From Cynocephalus volans (taxonomy: Eukaryota > Chordata > Mammalia > Dermoptera > Cynocephalidae), in assembly GCF_027409185.1 (NCBI RefSeq), contig NC_084463.1, positions 65,209,852-65,273,851 on the forward strand: DNA of 64,000 bases. Direction: 5' to 3'. Shown piece by piece: positions 24,354-36,799 of this stretch. Positions within the stretch are counted from its first letter, which is position 1. The number at the start of each line of letters is the position of its first letter. Under the pieces are notes generated by a model that was not told the origin of the DNA, made no database searches, and saw only the letters and a program-made list of their open reading frames with translations. A program made the translations under genes and the position numbers.

Positions 24354-27300
24354 TCATGTGTGCCCAGTGCAAAAGAAAGGCCTGACTGGGAAATTGAAGG
24401 AGCCAGTGGGATATTTCCACATGAGAGAACTCTTGGCAACATTCACAAAACTCACACTTCCACTCTCAAAATCTAGGAACACACCAACCTTGCCCAGAGG
24501 TTTCTCTATGTAGTGAGGAAATATTGGGGAGGTTGTCAGGAGACCATAATGATTACCCTCCTTCACACATAACAGAAGAAACATGTCACCAGATCCAATC
24601 AGTTTGCTATTCCCCCTTATCCCAGAATCCTTACAGACTCCTAGAGCCCAGTCCCAAGAGTCGTTCACATCCAGCTCCCAGTAATGTTTTCCAGTGGTGA
24701 AGCTCTGGGCTCCCCATGCAGCAAAATAGTTAGATCTGTCAGAATTCAAAGACGCATCTTGATGGACATGTCTAAACACCAGACTTCTCACATTGTCAAA
24801 CAGCCTGATGTTGTGATTGGTTATTTCATTACTAAAGGAAATGTCCACTGTGGAAAGAAGAGAATAAATATTCCAGTTGAAACCAGTTTTTAAATTCTTG
24901 TGAAATGAGAGAGTTTACCTAAAGTCTCACTGGAAAATACTGTTCAAGATTAGAGGAATACTTGTACCTGGAAAACTGTTAGATTCAAGGGATGCTTGTA
25001 TATCCACAGAAGAAATAAATGGCTAACCACAATGAAAACAATTCCTGAAAATTCAGAGATTATAAAGGAGAAGGAGTCATGTGAAAAACTGGAAAATTGT
25101 GCATTGCGGCCAAGTCCATTCCTTTAAATGTTACCTTTAAATGTTACCTTCACTGCTTTTCCTCTCTCAAGGCAGGGAACAGGGTGAGGGGAAGGTGAGA
25201 GACATTCTTTAAGGATAACACTTTGCCAGGGATATTATAATATGAGAGTTAGGCTAGCAAATTCACATTTAAAATGAAAAGAAAATCTGAATGTGCCTTC
25301 TGAGGAGTAATTTCCTTCTAAGAACTATCTGAATTTTATGTCTGATCCCACATCAAGCCTAGTCTTTTCCCTGCTAGACTGATTGTGGTCTGTAATGGAG
25401 TTCTATATAAGGCCTCACCAACGACCATATTGCCTTACTGCTCTTCATAAATCCTGGTTTCTGCATATCATTATGTAATTTTACTCATGTATTTTTCTAA
25501 TTACATAGTTATATCTATTAAAATGCACATTATTACAAATGTAATTACTATGAAACTTTAACTAAAAAATATTTAAAAATAAAACACTAACTGAATCACA
25601 TTATCATTTTACCAGCTTTAATTTAGTACAACTGTAACTATAAATGCCTATTCACAGGCTGCTTTCTTCTCCCAAACAAAAGATCATTAAAGAGGGAAAG
25701 ATTGCCCATGGAAAACCATTACTGAAGACACTGTGTGGTGGTCCCACCAATGGACTGACACTCACCTCGGAAGCAGTTGAGCTTGTCCATCAGTCCAGTG
25801 ATGAACCACGCGCTGAGCTCTGGATTCACAAGCTGGGGCAGCTGCACAGACTCACTCCTGAAGAAAAGAAGATTTAGCTACTTAATCTTTCTGGTGCCAG
25901 TGTTTAAGAAATGACAGATTACAACTAAAAATACTTCATTAAAACCTTCTCTGATATCGCAGTGTGCATACACAGTCCTGGAATAGGGCTGAGGCCTTCT
26001 TAGGGAGTCGTTCTTACTATTCTTCTCTTTCCTCCCCTGCCTCTCAGAGGTACTTGTCTCTTTCACTTACCATCTGCAACAGAGTAGTTTATTCACTTCA
26101 ATTATGCTTACGATTTTGAATCCTAAAGACAAGGGTAAATGTCTTCTAGAAACTTCTGCATTGGACCTTTCAAAATGTAGATCCCTGAGTCACATAGGAG
26201 AAAAAAAATAACACTAACTTCTGATAAAAGAGGATAGGAAAACATATTCAACAATACACAAATGAACACGTGTGTGCACACACAAAATTTATTTTCTTAA
26301 TAAACTGTTTTACCTTTGTTAGAAACAGCTTGATTGCTTTCACAGCACTCACGGTGCTCCACTTTGCACTGAAGGCCAGACTTACCTTGTCAATGTGTCT
26401 CCAAAGTCCTGTAGAGAGAAAAAGAAAAGCTTAGACTTCTGAAGAAATCGGTTATTCTGCCCATCCAGCCTTTGGTCTTAGGAAAGTTTAGAAGAGTACA
26501 AACCACCATCACCCCCACCCTTTTTGTAAATCCATTTTCATCTCTAAGGATAATCCCAGTAAAACATATTGACAGAATGTAGATTCTGAATGAATTCAGA
26601 GTCTTGAGCTGATGAAGAAAAATAAATACATTAGTAACTGTGTAGTACTACAAACCACCAGCTGTCTGCAAAGTAGTCTATCCCAGGGCTTGTCCCCAAA
26701 GGGTAATGTGTGTTAAATTAAGAGCATTTCAAAACTAGGAATTCAAAACCAAAGGAAAAAGTGAATGTTAGCTTTTACCAAATTAATAGATATTGCTCAG
26801 TGGAGATAAAGACTGAATTTACGTGGGTAAGTTGCTCCTTTTCGATTTTTAGAGAAGTGCAGGATAAGAAGGATTGTAGGAAGGAAGATTTCCTGAAAAA
26901 TAAACTTTTATAGTTCCATGAAGCTTGGTGTTAATGGTCAAGTTAAGAGTTAGTTTACCTCTATTCTTCTCAGATGAGAAAGACCCTCACCATAGATGCA
27001 GGAGATGAAGAAATACATCTCTGGTACCAAGTAAATAACGGAGGGCAAAAATGTGAAAGTCAGCTAATATGAAATATTTCAAGGCATTTCCTTAGTTCTT
27101 ACCTGGAGCAGCTCCACATCTGGTTTATGGCACATTTCTATCAGTTCCTGATACAATTCTTTTAGGTGTTTCCTCTTTTGTGCCATTTTGGCCTCACATC
27201 TCTTGAGGTTTTGTAAAATCTCTTCGCGTTCCTTTTTCAGTTTCTCTATATATTGTTTTTCTTCCTCACAGGAAACTGGATGCAGCTTTCTATACTCACC

Positions 27301-29961
27301 CCTGGTCATCTCTGCCCGTAGATACACATAGCACTGCAGGGACATAGATTTCCTAGATCACAAATCCAATCCCACTTTTTCCTCCTCCACATAAAGTTAT
27401 CTCTTTCTCTATGACTCGTTCTCTACCAATCAGCTACACATACCCTAATTCATGTCCTTGCACTTCTCAGAATCCACAAATTCATCCTGCTCCTTACTTC
27501 ATTTATTTTCTATTATTTATTAAAAATATAAAGAACCAAGGCCTCTCTCAAATTTTATCTAATTCATGAATTCTTGAAACACCTGTAGAAAAACCTTTCA
27601 GATTTAATATCTTTAGTATACATCCTCTCAAATCTGAAATACACCTGAAAACAAATGGAAGTTATGATCGACTGTTATATCTTTGCATGTAGTGTATTCT
27701 GATATGTTACTAAATTAGTCTCTAGTCTCAGAACTCCTTACTTTACAGTCTGAAGAATCCATCACTCTTAGCAAAAATGATGTATATTATATTCAAGATC
27801 AGAAACCATCAGACAAGAAAAAAATATCTTTATAACATTTCTAATCCCAAGCCCTCAGATTGATCTCTATCCTCATTTCTATTTTCCTGTTCTCTAAGGC
27901 CATGAGCTCTATATTATCCTGCCATTTTAAGAACATTAATTTTCATTCCATTAGTATCTCCTCATTCATTCTCTTCTTTCTCTCATTTTCCCTAGTTTCA
28001 CCCCCCACCCCCCCACCTTTGGCCCTTTTTCCTGAGGTTTTCATTATGTTCAGTTTTCTTCTACTTGAACCAATATTATTGCCTAGGTCCTGAGCTATCA
28101 GTTTCCACCATCACAGGCACATTTTTAAAATTATTATTCATACCCCTCCTTTTCTCTCCCTAGACATCATTGTATTGAGCATTATGAAATACCTTCAATT
28201 TCCAGGTATATACACTTTAATTTAAAGAGTTCATCTCACACAGAAATATCTGCCTGAAATACCCATGTGTTTTAAACACCTACTTGTCCTTCAGAATTCT
28301 GATTGATCTTGAACCTATCTGAGAAATATTTCCTGTACACTTTAACAAATATTACATGGAAAATTTGAATTTTTTTTTCCTATTAAAATACATAATACAG
28401 ACTCTCGTCACATATGAGGATTTCAGTTTAAGTTCCCAATGGAAAAGGGTCTAGCATATCTATGTCAAGCTGGTTCTGAGGGTAGCATTGTTTCATACTT
28501 ACCATCCACTGGCTTATTATTCTGCTTTCCACAACTAGATTTCTCTGATTTTGTTGAATCTTTTTCCATAAAGTCCTCATATTCTTTATGAGCTTCTCCT
28601 GCAAAAGAACTATACATTTGAGCACCATAGATCAAACACCATAGATCTAAGACTTTAACTGATAGAGAGAGACAAGAAATGTCAGATATAAGTACATTAG
28701 AGAGAGTGCAACAATCAAAATCCTTCTTTGCTTGCCCTCGCAGAATTATCAATTCTAAGGGATTTTGAACTGTAGAACCGCAAGATGAAATGTAATTATT
28801 TGGCTGGGGAAATTGACAAAAGTATCATGTAATATGGCTAATTTTCAGGTAAACATACTGCCTGAAAATCCGTAGAGCCTGGTTAATGGACACAACATTA
28901 CAGGCTGATAGGAAAAAAGTTCTAGTGATGTATAGTAATCCTAGGCATATGTAATTAACATTTATTTACTGTATGTTCTAAAATGGTTAGAAGAGAGGAG
29001 CTCAAAGGTTCTCATCATGAAGAAATGATAAAGTTTTGCAATGATAAATACACTGATTACTCTGACTTGATCTTCGCAAACTGCACACATGTATTGAAAT
29101 CTAATCTATATCCCATAAATATGTACAATCAGTCATATCAATTAAAAAATAATTTCCTTAAAATCAAATAAAAATCTGAGTCTACTGATGCTAGTCCCCT
29201 ACTATTTCCAGTGTACTGTTTTTAAAGTTACTTGTCCAGTGTTACTAAATATATTTCCTATATAAAAGCCATGTTGCACTTGTAGTATTAGTAGCTTTAC
29301 AGTACTTTGAGCATTATCCTGTATAGTCAAAATAATACTAGCCATTAACTTAATCACCCTCTTTCAGTGCTATCTGTTAAAGTAGGTATATTTATGTATT
29401 TTATTCACGGCTGTATAATTGGATCCTAGAACAGTACCGGACCCTCAGTAAAGAATGAATTAATCATCATCATGACCCTCATCGTCCTTATAATCTCTTA
29501 GCTCTACTCTCCTCCAGCTTCCAAAAAGGAAGCTCAGAGGCACCACTTACCCGGTGTTCCTCAGCAGCCTCTTCAATGGAACAGTGTCTGTGAGCCTCGT
29601 GCCCCTGAGAGTGAGAGCACAGCACACACAGCAGGTTCTTGTCCTCTTCACAGAAGATCTTCTTTGTCTGCTTGTGGGTCCCACACATGTGTTCCTCGGA
29701 ACTCAGGAATTGCCAGAGACTGGCTTTTCTGGCAATGGCCACCAGATTCTTCAGAAGAATATTGGTTTTGAAATCTGTTGCCTGTGATGGTTCCCTGCAC
29801 ATTGGGCAAGGGGAAGGGATTTGGGCTTCTTCCCAGGAAAGGCAGAGACATGGCCTACAAAAGCTGTGCCCACAGCCTATGGTGACTGGGTCTATAAGGT
29901 AGTTAATGCAGATGAGGCAGGTGAGTTCTTTCTGGAAGGCTTGTGAGATGTCCGAGTCCAT
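24354..29961 (-). CDS. TRIM49/TRIM51/TRIM64-like RING-B-box-coiled-coil-B30.2 protein, intact, six coding exons
   Basis: Coding exons read on the minus strand: 29961-29551, 28598-28503, 27333-27103, 26408-26386, 25857-25766 and 24847-24354. Each is bounded by AG/GT, and they total 1347 nt (448 residues plus TGA). The start codon lies four bases after an acceptor (CCCTCAG), as in this family. The RING has all eight ligands (C15, C18, C30, H32, C35, C38, C52, C55). B-box 2 keeps C93, H96, C104, D107, C112, C115 and the closing histidines (H121, H124). Residues about 138-246 are charged coiled coil ending in [10 protein letters not shown], a family hallmark. Residues about 285-448 are PRY-SPRY with [18 protein letters not shown] and [14 protein letters not shown]. 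Human TRIM49 is 452 residues by recollection, and the 96-, 231- and 23-nt internal exons match the TRIM family pattern. E3 ubiquitin-ligase activity and ligand binding by B30.2 are inferred from the fold. Human members of this group are poorly characterised and mostly testis-expressed. I see no stop or frameshift. Which human paralogue is orthologous cannot be settled by eye. Confidence 0.9.
28930..29170 (+). mobile_element. L1 3' end inside the TRIM intron between coding exons 1 and 2
   Basis: It carries the same 3' UTR hallmarks as the copy at 23.4-23.64 kb (GGTTAGAAGAGAGGAG, CACATGTATTGAAATCTAAT, ATATGTACAATCAGT) and ends in an A-rich tail. It is antisense to the TRIM gene. Confidence 0.75.
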
Positions 29962-29965
29962 TTTC

Positions 29966-31785
29966 CTGAGGGAAGAAAATCAGAACAGTTTACTCCTCTG
30001 CTCTGGAAAGACAACATCCTAAGCAAGAATTTACTCAGGTTCTGACTCAGTAATAAACTTCTATCTAGAGCAAGATGGGCTTTATCTTGTATATGACACA
30101 AATGGAAAACTGGGGTACAAAGAGATCTCTCGAGCTTTGCAGAAAACTTTTCTGGTTGCCTAACAAACATGCATCAACATTGCCAAAACCATTTCTGTGC
30201 CATAAATGTATCACAGTTTTGTTGAAACAGTAGTTTCCTACAAATTGCAGGAACTGCAGAGGTTTGACTCAATCTGCAGCTACAGGAGGAAGGACCGGAT
30301 TGATCTGAAAATGAATCATACTGCTCATTGCCAGTCACTGGTTTAGCAAAGACCTTGTGACTGAGCTTTAACCTCATTATTTCATTTAATTATCATAGAT
30401 GTTATACCATTTTTTGTTGCTGTTTTGTTTTTTCTTTTTTGTTTTAACCATTATATCTTGATGACTGTTCCAATATGACTGTACTAGTAAGTGTTGCAGC
30501 AGAATGCATACTTTTGACCAAAATTAAAATCAGCTAACCAAAGAGTCATTGTTTTCTAAGTAACTATGGTAACTCAATCAACAACCGTTTTCTGATATGT
30601 TTACTGTTCCAGGAACTGTCTATCAACCTGAAGATATAATGCTACAACAACCTTACAAACAGATAATGAAAGTTTCAAAAAATAAACAAGTTGATAAAAT
30701 GCAGTAGTGTTCAGAATGCCACTGACTTCAAAGTCTTTCATCTCTCACCCATGATCCAAAACATGCCTTTCTTGCAACCCATTGATAAACACGTATAAGA
30801 AACTTATATATTGAAGACATATTCATAAAACCAAATTTTGTCCTTAGATATTGTTTGTCTCTAATAGATATCTACCCCAAATCAATTTTTGAATACATAA
30901 GAATAATAAGGATTATGCTAAACTTTGTAAATCAAATCATATTTCAATCAGCCTGTTTAAATATTAATGTGCGAAGTTGTTGAATTTGTTCTCCTATTTC
31001 ATTATCTACACCCCTGCATTCAAACTGGCCAATAATTAAAGAATTAAAAGACTAATATCTTCCAAGTCTTTTAAACCATAAGGCATTCTTTCACATTATG
31101 AGAAAAAGTTAATTATCATGTAATGAAAATTTACTTTAAAAATGGGTTCCTCATTTCTACACTAAATAAATGCAGGTGACACTCTCATTCCTGAGATTTC
31201 TTCATAAATATCAGTGTCACTTTTTTTTTCAGGCTTACACATTTTCTGTCTTCTTTAGAATTTAAGTCAATAAACCGAAGTATCTAAAGACATAAAATAA
31301 CCACAATCAAAAGCAAAATTTTCCTAATTATTTTATGCTTTATTTAGTTATATGTTGAATATATTCCCTTTTATATATGTACTTGAATGCACCACTTGTA
31401 AAGTAGGATATAATACATGTGCAACCTACTTGTAGAATAAAATGTCCCAAATCAAATTATAGGATCAACCACAAGTACAAAATTATAAGATCTCGGGCAG
31501 CTATTTTTGAGTCCTTACTATAGAGATGAACCACCCCCAAATATGTAAAACAATAAACAAAAAAAATATTAATTCAAAAACATGAAACGAGATAGTACAA
31601 TAGTTTTGTTTACAAATAGGTTATAAGAATGGAGTCATTTTTACTAAGAAAACATCATTTCATAGAAAAAATCTGTTTGCTGATTTATAAATTAAAATTA
31701 TGTTTCTTGTTTTGGTTTTAGAAAGTAGTAGAATTTCATTTCTGTAAATTGTGTGCTCACCTAAGGAATATATCTGTGGTCTTAC
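29966..31785. other. Presumed first intron of the TRIM gene
   Basis: AT-rich, with a T-rich run near 30410-30450. No coding frame or repeat is clearly recognised. Confidence 0.4.
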
Positions 31786-31912
31786 CAATGCTTTCTGTAG
31801 AAGTAATAATATGAAGTCAGCTCAGGGATCAGGGCTTCACAGTGCAGCAGTGATAGCTTTCAGAAGTGTCCAAAGCCAGGTGAGTTCAAAAGGCACTCTG
31901 TCTGTTCTGGAG
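31786..31912 (-). promoter_or_regulatory. Candidate noncoding exon 1 and TATA-like promoter of the TRIM gene
   Basis: On the minus strand a TATA-like CAATAAAAGG lies at 31948-31939. About 150 nt downstream there is a strong donor (CATTG|GTAAGACC) whose last exon base would be 31786. The first coding exon's acceptor follows at 29966, giving an intron of about 1.8 kb. TRIM genes of this group usually begin with a short noncoding exon, so this is the best candidate. The transcription start is only estimated from the TATA spacing. RNA evidence would be needed to prove it. Confidence 0.4.
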
Positions 31913-32186
31913 AAGAATGAGCTGGGCTCCTTGAGTGTCCTTTTATTGAGTCTCTGAAGACCACACCTATTCATCCAAGTGATTACATTTCAGGGGTCAT
32001 CAGAAGGGTGTTAACATGGATGATTAGGTTTCTTCAGGACAAAGAAAAGATCGATTTGACACCTTGGCTAATTTCCATAAACAAGCATCTTCAAACATCA
32101 TCTCATCAAGAATCACAAATTTATCAACAATTAAATCCCCAAATGGTGACTTTATACCTAAAACAAATTTTTTTTTGGATTAATGA

Positions 32187-32609
32187 TGTATTAGTCTGTT
32201 TTTGTTGCTTATAACAAAATACTTGAAACTGGGTGATTTATAAAGAAAATGGAATTTATTCCTTACAGTTTCTGAGGTTGGGAAGTCCAAAGTCCATGTG
32301 ATGGTGGTGACAGTGACTCAGGGGTCTCACATTGCAGGATGGGGAAGCAAAGAGAACAAGACAGACTTTCCTCTTCTTTTAAAGTCCTCAGAACCACACC
32401 CCTGACCACCATTTTTAATCCATTCACTACTTCATGGTCCTACAATCCAATCACCTCTTCAGGGCTCCACCTTTCAATTATCATGATAGGATTTCCCACC
32501 CTCTTAACAGTCACAGTTTCTAATACATAACAATTTCTAATACATAAAACTTGGGGGACACAATGCAAGCTTCAGTGAGTTTTGGGGGGACGTGATTCAA
32601 TCCACTACA
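32187..32609 (-). mobile_element. Solo LTR, ERVL-MaLR type, upstream of the TRIM gene
   Basis: It starts TGTATTAGTCTG and ends CCACTACA on the plus strand. A perfect 5-bp duplication AATGA flanks it at 32182-32186 and 32610-32614. It is about 240 bp upstream of the candidate TRIM TATA-like box and in the same transcriptional orientation. It could therefore influence expression, though nothing here shows that it does. Confidence 0.82.
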
Positions 32610-32799
32610 AATGATTTTTATTTTTAAGCTATAAAAAAGGTAAAATTATTTTATCACTTAATGATTTTAACAAAAGTCTTGAAAACTTTGGAAATAATTT
32701 GCATGAGATTGGTTTTGCATATATTCTGTTGGTGTAGAAAGTGTTTTATTTCTTGTATGATTTATTTTGTGTTTTACTTGTTCCTTTTTGTTTTGTTTG

Positions 32800-32895
32800 C
32801 AATTGGCTAGTACAGGAATCTAAGGTGAGGGACCTTGACCTTGGTGTTACCAGTACATGCTCCTCCAAGTGACTTAATTGGCCAGCCCTGTTTTT
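32800..32895 (-). mobile_element. Diverged tRNA-derived SINE
   Basis: The reverse complement reads GGGCTGGCCAATTAAGTCAC, then GTAACACCAAGGTCAAGGTC, a degraded tRNA-Ile-like head. Confidence 0.65.
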
Positions 32896-34504
32896 GTGTT
32901 TTAACATAAGACTTTAATGTGAAAACAAATTTGGCCCCCACTCCAGGGTGGACATTTCTCCTGCCTTTCACACTCAAAATACAGTTACTTAAGGTTTTCT
33001 CTCAACAGCAGAATATAGTACTCACTGCCTGGAACTCCTCAATTTCACTTCTAGAGAGAATGGCTAGAAAGCTCCTTTCCAGGGAAACCTTATGTCAGAG
33101 CAGGGTGGAAAGGAGTTGTAGTCAGGCAAATGATAATTTATTTCTACCTGAGAAAATAAATATGATGGAGGCTTTTACCCCCAACACATTTAGTCTACGA
33201 CTTATGGGGTAGGAAAAGAGGCCACTTCGGATCCTTGAACAGTTTCCATTTTTTTTACTCCAGATAGCTTACAAGCAGTCTAAAGGAGCCAAGCTATAAA
33301 TTCTGGAGAAGCAGCTTGGTTCTGTGCTCTAGAGTTTTTACAAAACAGCCTTGGCTGTACAGAGAACATTGGGACAGTGGAGTGAGAAAGCAAGTCTCTG
33401 AGGAGCTGAAGGAACAAACCTCCAGCAGGAGAGAAGGAAAGGAGAGAGCCCAGCTTCTCAAAGCTGGATTGTTCCACCATAAAATCTCTATGCCTTTGCT
33501 GGACTCTTCTGAGATCTGGGAGTTCCCCTTGATTAAGTCATCCAGAGATAGAACTGGAGGTTTGATTCTGGGGACAGATGGCAAGGACTTAGGAGAGAGA
33601 ATCTCTATGGAAAAGGGAAATGGCTGAGCCGACACCCTGATTCATGGGGCAGAGTGGAGTTAGAGTGGGGAGTAACCTGTTAAACCAGTGCCAGTGAATA
33701 GAGCTAGTCAAATGGGGTAGGGGAAGCCAAGAGAATTCTGGAAAAAGAAAAGTGAGAGATTAGAAGGTGCAAGAAGGAGCTTTTACTGTTTACTGGACAG
33801 ACCATCCTCTTGTCTTAGCTTCAGAAAAAAAGCAGTGGAGGGTGAAAGAGTTGCCCTTGATCTGGGGCCAACACAATAAAATACGTCTCTATGGCCCTTC
33901 CAGATGCTCGCAATCTAACCCAACTGCCAGGGAAGTCTGTGAAGTTTTCTGGCTCCTAGAGTCCCTTCTGGTATTGTCAATCCCAAATTCTCTGATCCAG
34001 GGGCTGCCCCAGCCTTTTCTCCCTGTTATTTGTTTTGTTTTTTCCTAACGCAGACAAACCAACACTGTTCCATTCCAAGGTGTGACAATTCCAAACTCTA
34101 GCCAGCCTTTCATGTCATTATAAAGTTATATAATGTTACCCAAGTAGGAAGATAAAAGATATTCCTTGACCACTTGTTAGTTGCAGTTATACAATTTAAA
34201 CATTTGAAAATTCTGTATGTGGGCCTCAATTTGTTGTTTTTCCTTGACTTCATAAAAAATGAGAAGATGTCTGTGGGGAAAAAAAACTACAAAAAACTCT
34301 TGGAGAAATGTTAACAGTCAAAATGAAGAGCTATGTGGAATGGGTACTGGTGATTAAGTGAAACTATCTCTTGACACCCACCTTTACCCAGCCTAGAGCC
34401 TGTTCCCAAATCAGCTTCCTTGAAAATTGCCCTTTTCTCCTTTTACTGATGAGTTTATAAATTGAATTGTAACAAAACAGAACCACAATACTGAAAAAAA
34501 GACA
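32896..34504. other. Unclassified, moderately GC sequence
   Basis: No gene recognised. Open frames of about 100 codons on both strands (33294-33635 minus, 33316-33627 plus) overlap each other and have no visible domain. They are probably chance frames in an old repeat or a unique sequence. Confidence 0.4.
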
Positions 34505-34760
34505 AAACATTTTTTAATTAATTTTTTATTGAAATATATTGATTGTACATATTTGTGGGGTACAGAGTTATATTTCGGTATATGTATACAATGTGTGATG
34601 ATCTAATTAGGATGATTAACATATTTATCATTGCAAAACTTAATCATTTCTTTGTGATGTGAAAACTTGATTGCACCTTTATCTTTTGTATTTCCAAAAA
34701 TGTTTTGTACTCTCTTTAATACTCTTCCAGGTTTTTTCCAAAAAACCGAGGTAGAGATGT
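34505..34760 (-). mobile_element. L1 3' end, minus strand
   Basis: ATTTTTTATTGAAATATATTG, then GATTGTACATATTTGTGGGG and GTATACAATGTGTGATGATC, is a reverse L1 3' UTR. Confidence 0.75.
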
Positions 34761-35510
34761 TGGAGGAAGATTACCTCTAATAATTAGTTCAGGGCCTACC
34801 ACTGTGTTAAATATTCTACATACATTATCTCACACAATTATCATACAACTCCTAGAGTCTTAATTCTGAAATGAAACAAAGATTCAACTCGGGCCATGGA
34901 GAGTTTTTGGAAGGAATGGAAATTATCATTTGGTCTCTAAACCTTCAATAATACATATATATATATTTCAGGTGGATGATGCTATTAAGTTTCTACAACT
35001 ATGCTTTTTAATAATGATCTTGGATTCCAAATACACAACTAATTTCTCCTGGGAGCTCATAATTTTCGAGAACATCTCCAAGGTTTTTGTGTTTTTTCCT
35101 ATTTCTCTACCAAGAAGCAGGCAGCTGGCTAAAAGAGATGGTCAGCCAATGGGCAATGCTTAAGCAATTCAAATACCCTTTCATGAATGGTGAGCCAGAA
35201 TAAACTATTCTAGCTTCACAGTTTAAACTCTAGACTAGTTTTCAAGGTTTCAAGTGTATCATGATATAATTCATCACCCTCCACAGTGAACATTTGTGAA
35301 CTTCCAAGATGTATCAAGAACTACTACAGCAGACTACAGTCTACACTTCTTCATCCTTTTCCCCCACCTCAACCTTTCCCTCGGTATGTACTAACTATTC
35401 ACTGATGAGTTATAATAATGCAAATGCTTTTAGATTTTCATAATAAAATGCTTTGCAGCTTTTAAGAACTTTTGTATATTTTATTTCATTTGATATTTAC
35501 AAGAAAAATA

Positions 35511-35713
35511 AGCTTTGTTTAATACTCTTTTTTTTGTTTTGACTGGTAAGGGGATCATAACCCCTGGCTTGGTGTTGTCCACACCATGCTCAGCCAGTGA
35601 ATACACCGCACTGGCCATCCCCATATAGGATCCGAACCTGCAGCCTGGGCGCTACCAGTGCAGCACTCTCCCGAGTGAGTCACGGGGCCAGCCCAGCTTT
35701 GTTTAATACTCTT
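35511..35713 (-). mobile_element. Dimeric tRNA-Ile SINE with 19-bp target-site duplication
   Basis: The insert (35530-35694) is minus strand. It has a first tRNA-like unit (GGGCTGGCCCCGTGACTCAC with box B GGTTCGGATCC), then a second (ATTCACTGGCTGAGCATGGT, AACACCAAGCCAGGGGTTAT) and an A-rich tail. AGCTTTGTTTAATACTCTT is duplicated at 35511-35529 and 35695-35713. Confidence 0.92.
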
Positions 35714-35730
35714 TAGACTACATTACAGAG

Positions 35731-36153
35731 TGTGTTGGTTTTCTATTGCTACTGTGATAGACAACCACAAATTTAGTAGCTTAAAAAACAAAATGTTATT
35801 ATCTTACAGTTCTGTAAATTAGAAGTCTGACACAAATTTCACTGAGCTAAAATCAGGGTGTCAGCAGGGTCACATTCCTTTTTGAAGGTTCTAGGGGAAA
35901 ATCACTATCCTTGCTTTTTCTGACTTCTAGAGGCCTCCCACATTCCCTCCATTTTCAAAATAAGCAACAGTGGGTTAGAATGAGTCCTCCTCAGATGACA
36001 CTACTCTTTCTCTTCTGCCTCTCTTAATTTCAGCTCATTAGCAACATTAATTACATCTGCTACTTTAATTTCCCTTTGCCATGTAACCTATTCACAGATT
36101 CCAGGATTAGAAAATAGAAATCTTTGGGAGGCCATTATTATGCCTACCACACA
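35731..36153 (-). mobile_element. MLT1-like LTR, minus strand
   Basis: TGTGTTGGTTTTCTATTGC at one end and GCCATTATTATGCCTACCAC at the other fit an old MaLR-type LTR. Subfamily not assigned. Confidence 0.65.
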
Positions 36154-36334
36154 CAGCAATTAATTTATGTGGAAATTTCCTCAGGGGAAAAAAGGTCAAC
36201 ACAAGTATTAGAATGTAGAAAATGTGTTCAGTGGTGGATAATGAAGGATATATTTCTTACTTGCTTTTGTTGTGAAAGCTTCAATGTATTATCCATAACT
36301 CAAAAAAAAATTTGCAGAAATTATCAGGCAGGCT

Positions 36335-36700
36335 TTTATTGTCTAAATATGTGTGTTCCCCCCAAAATTCATATGTTGGAACTTAATCCCCAATGTGTAT
36401 TATGTATTAAGAAGGAGGGCCTTTGGAGAAATGATTAAGTTATGAGGGATCTGCCTTGGTGAATGGGATTAATGCCTTTATTGAAAGAAGCTAACTAGCC
36501 CTTCCACATTTTCTGCCATGTGAGATTGCCATGACAAAACTCCATCTATGGAATAGGCCCTCACCAGACAGGATATCTGCTGGCAAAATGATCTTGGACT
36601 TCCCAGCCTCCAGAACTGTGAAAAAATAAATTTCTGTTCTTTATAAATTATCCAGTCTCTGGCATTTTGTAATAGAAGCAAAAATGGACTAAAATACATG
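36335..36700 (+). mobile_element. MLT1-type LTR, plus strand
   Basis: CCCCAAAATTCATATGTTGG near the start, then TGATCTTGGACTTCCCAGCC and CTCCAGAACTGTGA, ending ATGGACTAAAATACA. This is the MLT1 layout. Confidence 0.78.
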
Positions 36701-36799
36701 GTTTTATTCTACAATAAATATTTAGTTTTCACTTCTAAATTGTAAGATGAATGTTTTATATAATCCACATTAAAAACATTTTATTTAAAAATATGCTTG

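Noticed and set aside
33294-33635. Overlapping frames of about 100 codons on both strands
   Set aside because: No domain, and the antisense frames mirror each other. Typical of moderately GC-rich non-coding DNA.
34930-35163. Possible further FOLH1 or other exon after TTTCAG at about 34966-34971
   Set aside because: No similarity to remaining GCPII exons on either strand. The TTTCAG is on the plus strand, opposite to the gene.
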